27,500 nucleotides of DNA, taken from NCBI RefSeq assembly GCF_000372725.1, contig NW_005201092.1, positions 172,932 through 200,431 on the forward strand, read 5' to 3'. A model generated the notes under the pieces. The model worked only from the letters and a program-made list of their open reading frames with translations. It had not been told where the DNA came from and made no database searches. Position numbers and translations under genes: made by a program. The first letter of the stretch is position 1. Every line of letters starts with the position of its first letter. Origin of the DNA: Emiliania huxleyi CCMP1516 (taxonomy: Eukaryota > Haptophyta > Isochrysidales > Noelaerhabdaceae). Shown here piece by piece: positions 17,455 to 27,500 of this stretch.

Positions 17455-19110
17455 ATGCTGCTGTTCAGCGCGGCGACTCTGGCGTCGGAAGTCTGCGACC
17501 ATTCCGCGCTTGTATTTCGTGACCCGCACCTCAATTTCGCCTTTGGGGGCACCGCCGACTTTCGCGGCCGGCACAAGGCGGTCTACAACTTCTTGTCGGC
17601 GCCCGGCCTCTCCGTCAATGTCAAGATAGAGGAGGCCGTCTTCAAACTCCACGACGGAGCCCTCGCTGTCAACGGGTCCTTCCTCACCGAGGCCCACCTG
17701 ATTGCACGCATATCGCCGCAAAGGCAAGCCACCGCCTCATTCTGGGCGTCGGAGCTCGACGAGTCCAACTTTGGCTGGAAGGTCGTCAATGGATCCTGCG
17801 TCGGCCGGCCCTACAAGTTCGGCAACCGCGGTCACAAGAAGTGCTTTGACCTCGACATGTCGATGGACTACTCGAGCGCTACCTTCGCATTCCGCAACTG
17901 GACGGTGACGGTGCACGGCATGCGCTCGTGCAAGGGCTGCCTTATCGCGGGACCCGAGCACCGGCTCGACATAAGCTTCACCGCGCACGGCGATCCATCT
18001 CGCGACAGGCCTCACGGCATAATCGGTCAGTCTTACGCGACGCCAGGGCTCGTGCGACACGGCAAGAAGGACACCTACCCGTGGACAGGAAACTACACCA
18101 CGAGCGCGCAGGGGGAGGGCGCCATCGAGGGAACGGCGTCGGATTATGAGATGCAGAGTGCCCACGCTACGAAGTTTGCCTTTTCGCGCTTCGACGCCGC
18201 CGCGTCTGCGCTGGCTGCGGCGGGCGAGAGATCCACCGACGCGTCGTCGATCGACCGCATCTCCGACCCGAGCACCGAGGGGAACCGCCGCCGCCTCTCC
18301 GAGGCCGCCTGCCCACCGCCGCCAGCGGCCTCGCAGACAGCGGCAGCCCCGCCCTCGCCGTGCTCCCCCCCCGCCTATGATGTGTTGCTTCCAGGAGGCG
18401 TTGCCGCGGTCTCGGTCGATTTGGGCCTGGGGACGTGCACAAACGCGGGCATCATCGCGGCGTGTGCGGCGCAGGGACTCAAGCCTCTCTGCGACAACCC
18501 CTACCATCATACCAGCGGCGGTGGGCAGTGCCTGCACCCCGCCCAAGACACATACAGGGACCCAGTCGCCGGCGGCGTCTATTACTCCAGCCCCGACCTC
18601 TACTCTGGGCGATCGTACACACTTTGTTACCAGAGGATTCCAATGGGGTTCCCTCCCGGAGACGGCTCCTTCCATGGCGTCTGCATGTATGCGCAAGGCA
18701 ACGGGGCGACCAAGCCTCTGAAGCAGCACCACAGCACCCACTCCTTTGGCGACTCCGGCCACAACGACAAGTCCTTCCATACGTACTGCCAGTCTGAAAT
18801 GGGACCAGGTTCATATAACGAGGGGTGCTTCCTGGGAGAGCCGACACCCTGCGACGCCTATCCATACCTGGGCAACAAGTTCTCGCGGCAAAGCCCACCG
18901 TACTCGGCGGAGACGGCGAACCCAGCTTACATTGGCACACGCCCAAACCCGACTGGGTACGACATGGCCGCCTGCAAGCCCGAGTCGGAGGGCGGGATGG
19001 GGTGCTGGAAGACGCTGTGCGTTGAGGAGGGATCTGACGGCGGCCCAGTTTCGCTGCCAGCGGACGCGGGCACGCCCGGCAAGCCAGCTTCCGGCAGTGG
19101 CTGCGAATAG
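17455..19110 (+). CDS. Secreted protein with a vWD-like N-terminal region and Cys-rich C-terminal half
   Basis: One exon, no introns, 551 residues from the ATG at 17455; the frame extends upstream to 17305, but that text is not protein-like. The start MLLFSAATLASEVC is a weak signal-peptide candidate. Residues about 22-250 (DPHLNFAFGGTADFRGRHK, then YNFLSAPGLSVNVKIEE and ASFWASELDESNFGWKVVNG) resemble the von Willebrand D-like 'DPH...GG..DFRG' fold of secreted algal and animal proteins. Several NxT/S sites fit secretion. After a Pro/Ser-rich linker (about residues 270-320), the C-terminal half is rich in Cys, Gly, His and Tyr (about 12 Cys; GGGQCLHP, GVYYSSPDLYSGRSYTLC), with no family I recognise. 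An extracellular, cell-wall or scale-associated role is inferred from composition only. It converges on the sulfatase gene. Confidence 0.75.
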   Translation: MLLFSAATLASEVCDHSALVFRDPHLNFAFGGTADFRGRHKAVYNFLSAPGLSVNVKIEEAVFKLHDGALAVNGSFLTEAHLIARISPQRQATASFWASELDESNFGWKVVNGSCVGRPYKFGNRGHKKCFDLDMSMDYSSATFAFRNWTVTVHGMRSCKGCLIAGPEHRLDISFTAHGDPSRDRPHGIIGQSYATPGLVRHGKKDTYPWTGNYTTSAQGEGAIEGTASDYEMQSAHATKFAFSRFDAAASALAAAGERSTDASSIDRISDPSTEGNRRRLSEAACPPPPAASQTAAAPPSPCSPPAYDVLLPGGVAAVSVDLGLGTCTNAGIIAACAAQGLKPLCDNPYHHTSGGGQCLHPAQDTYRDPVAGGVYYSSPDLYSGRSYTLCYQRIPMGFPPGDGSFHGVCMYAQGNGATKPLKQHHSTHSFGDSGHNDKSFHTYCQSEMGPGSYNEGCFLGEPTPCDAYPYLGNKFSRQSPPYSAETANPAYIGTRPNPTGYDMAACKPESEGGMGCWKTLCVEEGSDGGPVSLPADAGTPGKPASGSGCE

Positions 19111-19434
19111 ATCGCCGCGCGCGTTGCGAGCGCTATCGTCAGGTAGCTTGCCACATATGGCTGGATGCGCAGTCAAGAGGCGCAGTCAAGAGGTATCATG
19201 CCATCATCGGGGCACGCTATCGGGGAGTGATCAGACATATCTCAGCACTGTCTCTCAGGGCGATGCCCGCCGAGGATGGGGCGGGGGGCCGCGCGCGCGC
19301 GGGGGGGGGGGCGTCTTTGCAGTCTCGGGGGGCCTGAACTTCAAACATACTTTCTCAGCTGTGTGTCGCATTGGGGCCATGCTGTTTGCTGTATGGTGTA
19401 TGCCGTCAGGTCCGCCCGAGTTTTGCAAAAGGAA
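19111..19434. other. Convergent intergenic region
   Basis: It lies between the stops of the vWD-like gene (plus) and the sulfatase gene (minus), so it holds two 3' ends. A CG-alternating and poly-G stretch is at 19288-19315. No AATAAA is clear on either strand. Confidence 0.5.
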
Positions 19435-22529
<3,095 letters not shown>

Positions 22530-23311
22530 CTGGGACGTCGCAGTGCTGCTCTCATGTGGCAGGCACTGAAGCTGCAACGCTCGGGTGGATATGGCGAGGT
22601 GAGACTGGACAATGTGCCGAGGCAAAGTGGCGGAGCAAACTGCCGAGCAACTGTTTTTTCTTTTTTCTGGGAGTTTTAAATTCTTTTTCTCACTCCCTTT
22701 GTTCTCTTCTCATAAAATCGGAGGGTCGGCCCACGGGGGGACTTTTTCGTGAATTGAAGCGACCCAACGATTTTATGAGTGGCAGCAAAGGGAGTGCTTT
22801 TTTCTTCTTAGGAAGTTGTTTCTTTTGAGAGAGTTTATTTTAAGAATTCTTTTGAGGTTAGCCCTCGATGTTAATATGAAACAAACGCAAGGCGGACATG
22901 GGCATATCGCTATGGGGCCCACAGACATCCCGCACACCCGCCGCACACCCGCCGCCCCCGCGCGCGCCCCACCCCGGCCGGGAGAAAGTTTTTTTTCTAG
23001 CAGGCGTGTGTGTGCGCGCGCGGCGCAGCCGGTGCCGCGGCGATGCCTCCGGCTGTTTGCGGCGGGCGGCTTGCTGCTCGCTGCGATGGCAAAAAACTCG
23101 TCTCGTCGCACACCAAGGGCTTATGCTCTGACACTAAACGCTGGCTGAGACTCTGCTGCGCGCGCACACGCCTCCACCGAAGTGCAGCGTGCGTACTCTC
23201 CACCAAGAGAGAGGGAGGGAGAGGGAACGGCGCGCCAACTTTGATATGCACAGGTGACGAGGCGGCTGCACACGAGGAGCCGCAGACGAAGAGCCTCACA
23301 CTCGCACGGCT
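22530..23311. other. Intergenic region upstream of the sulfatase and DAHP-synthase fragment
   Basis: No gene is supported. It contains T-rich stretches, the hairpin at 22691-22796, short CGCACACCCGC repeats near 22930-22955 and an alternating CG run near 23015. A minus frame continues the sulfatase frame to 22625 but has no signal-peptide character. Confidence 0.5.
22691..22796. repeat. Imperfect ~30-bp inverted repeat (hairpin)
   Basis: CACTCCCTTTG...CATAAAATCG at 22691-22720 pairs with CGATTTTATGAG...CAAAGGGAGTG at 22768-22796, with a mismatched centre. Inside, GGGTCG and CGACCC can extend the stem. T-rich tracts lie on both sides. It may be a small fold-back element. Confidence 0.7.
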
Positions 23312-23533
23312 ATGCCTCCCGAGACGGCCCCCGACGACGACGAGAGCGCGCTCCTCTCCCGGATCGACGACCTGCGGATCGCGTCGATCCGGCCGCTGAT
23401 GCCGGCCGCCTGCCTCATTGAGGTGAGCTGGCGGACGCCTCGGTCGTCGAGACCATCCGCGGCGCGCGCGGCGCCCTCTCGGCTATCACACGCGGCACCG
23501 ACCAGCGACTCGCTGTGGTGCCGCCGCCCTCCT
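23312..23533 (+). pseudogene. N-terminal fragment of a type-I DAHP synthase, frameshifted
   Basis: From the ATG at 23312 the text includes LLSRIDDLRIASIRPLMPAA then CLIE, the N-terminus of class-I 3-deoxy-D-arabino-heptulosonate-7-phosphate synthase, which starts the shikimate pathway. After CLIE the homology continues in another frame (ELADASVVETIRGARGALSA, then GTDQRLAVV), offset by an extra GT at about 23423-23424. The text ends where the family would read GPCSIHD; instead come 70 nt of C-rich sequence and then the dispersed repeat. No catalytic-domain exon is seen before the next gene on the opposite strand. It is either a broken gene fragment or a first exon whose remainder is lost; the GT could also be a donor used before a second, wrongly placed piece. 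Confidence 0.65.
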
Positions 23534-23608
23534 CCTTTGCTTTAGACCTCGCCACACCTCACCACACACGCATCCGCCCACACGCGCACATCACACAGCC
23601 GGCACCCG

Positions 23609-23838
23609 CCCTCACTGGCCCTCAGTCACTTGTGCTGCGGCTTGTGTGAGCGACACTGCTCGGCGACTGCCGGCACACTGTGAGACCATGGGTGTAAACC
23701 ACGCTACCAGCGCTTGGTCACATCGGCCCCGAGGTCAGATCCTTCTACCCTGTTGATGACAATACTTGTCCACCGGCTGGAGCCGAGCAGGAGGGCCCGG
23801 CGCACACCCCCTGGTCAACTCACCCTCCACACCCCGTA
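23609..23838 (+). mobile_element. Dispersed repeat, copy 2 (about 230 bp)
   Basis: It matches the reverse complement of 16468-16708 over nearly its whole length with scattered substitutions and a few small gaps. It begins where the DAHP-synthase fragment's downstream sequence becomes non-coding, so its insertion may be linked to the gene's loss. Confidence 0.85.
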
Positions 23839-24128
23839 CCTTTTCGGGCAAACCATCAAGCTGCTTACAAGCTGCATGTCGATTTCGACTTGACGGCAGC
23901 ATGAAGGCATCACGATTCACGTCTCCATGCTGCCGTCAAGTTGGAGCCAGTCTGCGGCGACCACAGCGCTGAGTCCTGAGAAAGGTACATAGCGAGAGCT
24001 TTTCAGAGTCAAGCGATTGCGCGAAATCCCACACACCACACTGGTGGATTTTGGTACGCACCGCACCCCCTCTACTACCAGAAAACAGCCCCCCTCCCCC
24101 CCCCCCCCCGACACAACGCAACGCGGCC
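23839..24128. other. Intergenic region with a short perfect hairpin
   Basis: CTTGACGGCAGCATG at 23889-23903 and CATGCTGCCGTCAAG at 23926-23940 form a perfect 15-bp stem with a 22-nt loop. A poly-C tract lies near 24095-24109. This should be the 3' flank of the glycosyltransferase gene. Confidence 0.6.
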
Positions 24129-25235
24129 TCACGCGGGGTAATCGTGGCTGCGGTCGCGGGGAGGGCGAGTGGCCCCTTCGCTTCTGCGAGAGACAGGAGC
24201 TCGGGTGACGTTCGCCGGCAGCGGCGCGAGAGACACAAAGTTTGCACACGTGACGTTCGCCGGCTGCAGGATACTGCGCATGGCACGGTCCGGGAAAGGA
24301 TTGGAGGCCTTCGAGTGTAGCCCAAACATAGGTGGTAGGCCCTGTCTCTTGCGGATCTTGGGCGGCACGAAGACGTCGTCCAGCGTCCACTCGCGTTGGT
24401 ACCTACTCGCCATCAACTTGCGCGCGACGGGGGAAGAGCAGTCTACCACAGGTGACATACAGCCGTGATTATTGAAGCCGTCCGCTGGCGCAACCAGCTT
24501 GAGACCGGCTCGGCCTCGAGATCCTCCTCTCCCAGGCACAGGCCCGAAGGCCTTGGTGAAGACAGATTGGTAGCACGGAAACGCCACGTTCGCGGGGCGC
24601 CTCGGGCACGACGAATTCCCTCCAGGGCCGAGCGCGTAGCCACGCGCGATCACCTCCATCAGCGAGCCATTATCGGTGCATGACCAGGTGTAAGCCATCG
24701 TCAGCTTGATCCATAGGGGCAGCAGGAACTCGAGCATACGTGGCGTGCGACGCACGAAGATCGCGCCGTTGTTCATGATCTGGTGGTGGTCGGTCATCAC
24801 CAGCTCACTCGCGTCGTCGAGCCACTCGGAAAGCGGGCGCTCGTGGTTGACCAGATACACGTCGGCGTCGAAATAGATCACCCACCTGCAGCTCTCGTCT
24901 CGTAGGCGAGCAAGGATGGCCGCGGGTTTTGCAGTTTGAGCCGCTGGCTTTGAATCGTCCAACCACTGCGCGAAGATGCGGTAGCCGTGCCGGCCAGCAT
25001 AGCAGCGCTGCGAAGCGACCTGCGAGGCATATTTCTTCGCCACAGCAGGTCCAATCATTGTCAGCATGCAGATCGATGCCGGAGCGACCCCTGTGTCGTC
25101 GGAGCTTGGAGCCCTGGTGCTGTCTGCCGACTCGCTGGAGCTCCAGCGGGTGCGACTCCGTCCAAGTGTGCCGGATGCAGCCGAAGCGCGCACAACACAA
25201 AGCAGCGCGAGGGTGCGCCATGAGAGTCGAGCCAT
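24129..25235 (-). CDS. GT34-like glycosyltransferase (galactosyl/mannosyl type), membrane-anchored or secreted
   Basis: 368 residues from the ATG at 25235; the frame stays open to 25421, but I start here because MARLSWRTLALLCVVRASAA is a good signal peptide or signal anchor. The body fits the GMA12/MNN10 (GT34) family: a nucleotide-sugar fold with the DxD metal motif in YFDADVYLVN (Asp123, Asp125), MTDHHQIMNNGAIFVRR, then ARGYALGPGGN and FNNHG. By family knowledge such enzymes work in the Golgi, adding hexoses from UDP- or GDP-sugars to glycoproteins or polysaccharides; the sugar here cannot be told. It lies next to a methyltransferase gene on the same strand and near a sulfatase, consistent with polysaccharide metabolism but not proof. 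The C-terminus repeats LPANVT, encoded by a 15-nt direct repeat (GTGACGTTCGCCGGC near 24205 and 24250), which may mark a missed intron. Confidence 0.8.
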   Translation of the reverse strand: MARLSWRTLALLCVVRASAASGTLGRSRTRWSSSESADSTRAPSSDDTGVAPASICMLTMIGPAVAKKYASQVASQRCYAGRHGYRIFAQWLDDSKPAAQTAKPAAILARLRDESCRWVIYFDADVYLVNHERPLSEWLDDASELVMTDHHQIMNNGAIFVRRTPRMLEFLLPLWIKLTMAYTWSCTDNGSLMEVIARGYALGPGGNSSCPRRPANVAFPCYQSVFTKAFGPVPGRGGSRGRAGLKLVAPADGFNNHGCMSPVVDCSSPVARKLMASRYQREWTLDDVFVPPKIRKRQGLPPMFGLHSKASNPFPDRAMRSILQPANVTCANFVSLAPLPANVTRAPVSRRSEGATRPPRDRSHDYPA

Positions 25236-25644
25236 ACGGCGGCAGCGCAAGGGTACGAGCGCAGGGAGAGAGGGATGCTGAGGGATGCTCGTCGATGGCG
25301 TGCAAATCTCGCGTGTTCGATCAAAATCGGCGGGCTTTCGACGCTGTTCACGCGATCGGCTGTGGTTACGCCCCGCGATAGGACAACAACGTCTGTCCCA
25401 CACACGCACAGACGCGCACATACATCATGCTCGGGCACCCCCCCAGCACAGTGTAGTCGTGGTGTGAGCACACAAGCAAGTACTAGCAGAGTGCACACCT
25501 GCCTTGGCGGGTGAGGGTCGTAAGCCTCAACGACGCCCTCGCGAGTGGCAGGTGCTGCAATCATGTTGCTGAGCGCTCCCGCGGCATGCTCCTTCTGCCT
25601 CTCAGTCCCATCGCGAGCCAGATATACCAGGGACATCTCACATT
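25236..25644. promoter_or_regulatory. Gap between two minus-strand genes
   Basis: It holds the presumed promoter and leader of the glycosyltransferase gene and the 3' UTR of the methyltransferase gene. CACA-rich words occur at 25395-25430. No other feature is seen. Confidence 0.4.
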
Positions 25645-26820
25645 TCACGCCTGCGGCTTGAATAGGTACCATGATGGGCAGCATCCCGGGTGGACCATGC
25701 GGTGTGTGACGTGATAGGTGAGCCCTTGATCGCGTACGAATTGCTCGAGTGCCGCCTTCACCCCGCCCGTTCTGCTCGCCCGCCAAGTGTCTGGACCACC
25801 GTTTGTCAGCCACGGCCACTCAAAGTCATGACCGGCGATCAGGCCTCCCGGGCGAAGCTTTGGCCAGTACATGCGCAGGTCTTCTTGCACACCACGGAAG
25901 TAATGGTCGCCATCGATGTATACAAAGGCGAGCGACGAGTCCGTTATGTGCGCTGCCGCGTCTGCCGATAGCATTCGCAGCTGACGCACCTTGCCGCTGT
26001 AGCGCGCGTGGCGAAAGTGTGTCCTCACCGAGCAGAGCTGCGATCCAAGGTGACTCTGGTCCGTCATGGTGACCAATTTGGCGTTCTTTCCAAAGCGCTG
26101 TGCAGCAGTGACCTTGTCGAACCATGGATCCACCTGGGTGTATTGCGTGCAGCCACGCCAGCCAGCGAGCACCATAGAGGAAAACTCTCCGTCTGCCACG
26201 CCGACCTCGACTGCGGCGCCGCGGACGTCCACCGCAGCGAGGAGCCACGCAAAGTCGTTGCGGGAGGACAAGGTTACGCGACCTGCTATGACATCTGATA
26301 GCAGTTGTGCACGGTCCTCCGGAAGGCTGCACGGAGGCCACGCCGTCATTGCTAGGCGACTGCTCTTGTATGTCTTGGAGGACTCATTTGAGTGCGTGCG
26401 ACAGCGCGCATGGCGTGCACAGTACCAGCCACGTTCAGCATCAATCCGATGGTCGAGGCACGGCCGGTCAATAGGTCCCGGTGGGTAGGGTGAGGGGCAT
26501 GATGCCGGCCAGTTCCAAGGCTGTGGCCGCTCGCGAACCAACCATCTTTGCCACGCATGATCTGCAGGCAATTTTGGCGACGGAGCGCACGAGCCGCCGT
26601 CGGTGAGCGAGCACGGGCTGCTGACGTTGACGATCTGGAGCGGCGCCGCTGGGTTGCCGCATACGCCCTTCAAGAAGAAGAGGGTCACAAAGCCGACTCG
26701 GAGAGCGCACGCGCTGGAGAGCAAGGGTACGGAGATCGCTGCGTGGCTGCGGCCCTCCACGTTCTTGACCTGCCCACGCAGCAGCGGCTCAAGGCATGCT
26801 GCGAGGAGCAGCGCCAGCAC
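25645..26820 (-). CDS. Class I SAM-dependent methyltransferase
   Basis: The conserved part is clear; the start is not. The C-terminal ~200 residues form a class-I methyltransferase of the Methyltransf_24 type: AAVEVGVADGEFSSMVL (the glycine-rich SAM loop), VDPWFDKVTAAQRFG, SLAFVYIDGDHYFRGVQEDL and LRPGGLIAGHDF. The frame begins at a GTG in hydrophobic text (AAVLALLLAACLEPLL), so the true ATG lies upstream: in-frame sequence continues to about 26912, and a GT-AG intron (26913-27086) could join it in phase to the ATG at 27288. The N-terminal ~150 residues are Cys/Pro-rich and unlike the family core. Two hydrophobic stretches near the N-terminus suggest a Golgi type-II membrane protein. A sugar O-methyltransferase would fit the neighbouring glycosyltransferase, but this is inference. 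Confidence 0.75.
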   Translation of the reverse strand: MLALLLAACLEPLLRGQVKNVEGRSHAAISVPLLSSACALRVGFVTLFFLKGVCGNPAAPLQIVNVSSPCSLTDGGSCAPSPKLPADHAWQRWLVRERPQPWNWPASCPSPYPPGPIDRPCLDHRIDAERGWYCARHARCRTHSNESSKTYKSSRLAMTAWPPCSLPEDRAQLLSDVIAGRVTLSSRNDFAWLLAAVDVRGAAVEVGVADGEFSSMVLAGWRGCTQYTQVDPWFDKVTAAQRFGKNAKLVTMTDQSHLGSQLCSVRTHFRHARYSGKVRQLRMLSADAAAHITDSSLAFVYIDGDHYFRGVQEDLRMYWPKLRPGGLIAGHDFEWPWLTNGGPDTWRASRTGGVKAALEQFVRDQGLTYHVTHRMVHPGCCPSWYLFKPQA

Positions 26821-26912
26821 GGCCGCCCAAGGGTGGAGAAAGAGCAGGGACCGTCGATCTGTGAGAGGGCCGTGGCGTTCGTGAAGCTCTCCTCGAGTGA
26901 GGGGTCGCCGAT

Positions 26913-27288
26913 CTTGGTCGCGATGTGGAAACGGGGCCGACGGTGTGGGAGCGGGGAGCGGGGCGAAGGGGGGGCGAGAGTGGGTGGAGGGCGGCGCAGG
27001 GACGGGCGGCGGAGCAGGGACAGGCGGGAAGGGAGGTGGGTAGGGCGGCTAGCAAGGGATGCTGTAGAGAGCAGAGAGTCGCACACCTTTGTGGCCGTCT
27101 CGTCGGCCTCGATCTTGGAGAGAGAGAGCCGCGGCGGTCGTGCAGCCCGTCGTGTTGCTCGTGGAGCCCGAGCCCTTGATCGGATCCAGCTCGGCATCGG
27201 CCGCGGCGCCGATGGGCTTGAAGGTAGCTGGGGCGGCCGCGCGAGAGGCGGCGTGCGAGGGCGTCGCGAGGACGGCGAGGACGAGCAT
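26913..27288 (-). CDS. Possible 5' exon with signal peptide (model unresolved)
   Basis: The ATG at 27288 starts MLVLAVLATPSHAASRAAAP, a convincing signal peptide. Downstream, another frame reads SKIEADETATK up to a GT donor at 27086 and resumes after the acceptor at 26913 as IGDPSLEESFTNATALSQIDG, more protein-like. Two models compete: the signal-peptide frame spliced at 27086/26913 enters the methyltransferase frame in phase, or this is a separate short secreted protein needing another intron between 27197 and 27110. An ATATAAAA word lies at 27307-27314, just upstream of the ATG. Confidence 0.35.
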
Positions 27289-27500
27289 GACGGCGTGCAG
27301 CACTGTTTTTATATTATGGAGACCGCCTTCGTTGTTAATAAAAATACAGACGGACACTTGCTGTGTGTGTGTACTCTCACACACACGGACACTTGCTGTA
27401 GCCACATGACACGCACACACGCACACCGCACCGCACCCCGCACCCGCGCCCCCCCCCCCCTGCCTCGCCTGAGTTGGAAGGAGATGGGAAGATGGAACAG
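27289..27500. other. Right edge: AT-rich word, CACA repeats and poly-C
   Basis: Contains ATATTATGG/ATATAAAA (27305-27318), AATAAA on the plus strand at 27337-27342, a duplicated (A/G)CGGACACTTGCTGT word at about 27351 and 27387, CA-rich text and a poly-C tract near 27450. No gene is supported. Confidence 0.5.

Overview
The window looks like nuclear DNA of a single-celled eukaryotic alga. It is very GC-rich, carries short spliceosomal introns, and encodes secreted and membrane proteins with F-box, RCC1, LOV, EGF, TIR, formylglycine sulfatase and type-II glycosyltransferase modules. Genes lie about 3 kb apart. Of the introns I could place, roughly half begin with GC rather than GT, and nearly all acceptors read AG|G. 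This fits a haptophyte best; a dinoflagellate or pelagophyte is possible. No bacterial operon signals, rRNA, tRNA or CRISPR array were seen.

Layout. 1-142: the 3' end of a possible plus-strand gene. 143-870: low-complexity repeats and a CT microsatellite. 871-2295 (minus): F-box plus seven RCC1 repeats. 2296-4948: no convincing gene, but a fold-back array at 3918-4184. 4949-6829 (plus): multi-pass membrane protein in three exons. 7488-11415 (minus): large protein with two LOV photosensor domains, whose last two exons lie beyond the stop of the long open frame. 11589-16264 (minus): a thirteen-exon gene for a receptor-like protein with a nicotinamidase-fold ectodomain, an EGF-like module, one membrane helix and a cytoplasmic TIR domain. 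17455-19110 (plus): secreted protein with a vWD-like start. 19435-22529 (minus): iduronate-2-sulfatase-like sulfatase in about eight exons. 23312-23533 (plus): broken N-terminal piece of DAHP synthase. 24129-25235 (minus): GT34-like glycosyltransferase. 25645-26820 (minus): SAM-dependent methyltransferase. A possible further 5' exon lies at 27087-27288.

Two things stand out. First, the 11.6-16.3 kb gene joins a nicotinamidase-like fold to a TIR domain in one single-pass protein. TIR domains can cleave NAD+ to release nicotinamide, and nicotinamidases hydrolyse nicotinamide; here the nicotinamidase nucleophile Cys is replaced by Val, so the ectodomain may bind rather than cleave. I know of no described protein of this layout. 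Second, most of the 22 introns placed here repeat part of the flanking exon at their edge (a few to 30 nt), several have been multiplied in tandem, many contain 10-12 bp tandem repeats, and two in the TIR gene are the same sequence in opposite orientations. That is the signature of recently mobile introns (introners) using target-site duplications as splice sites.

All gene models come from reading frames and recognised motifs, without transcripts or database searches. Intron placements were required to keep the reading frame and to rejoin conserved protein text.
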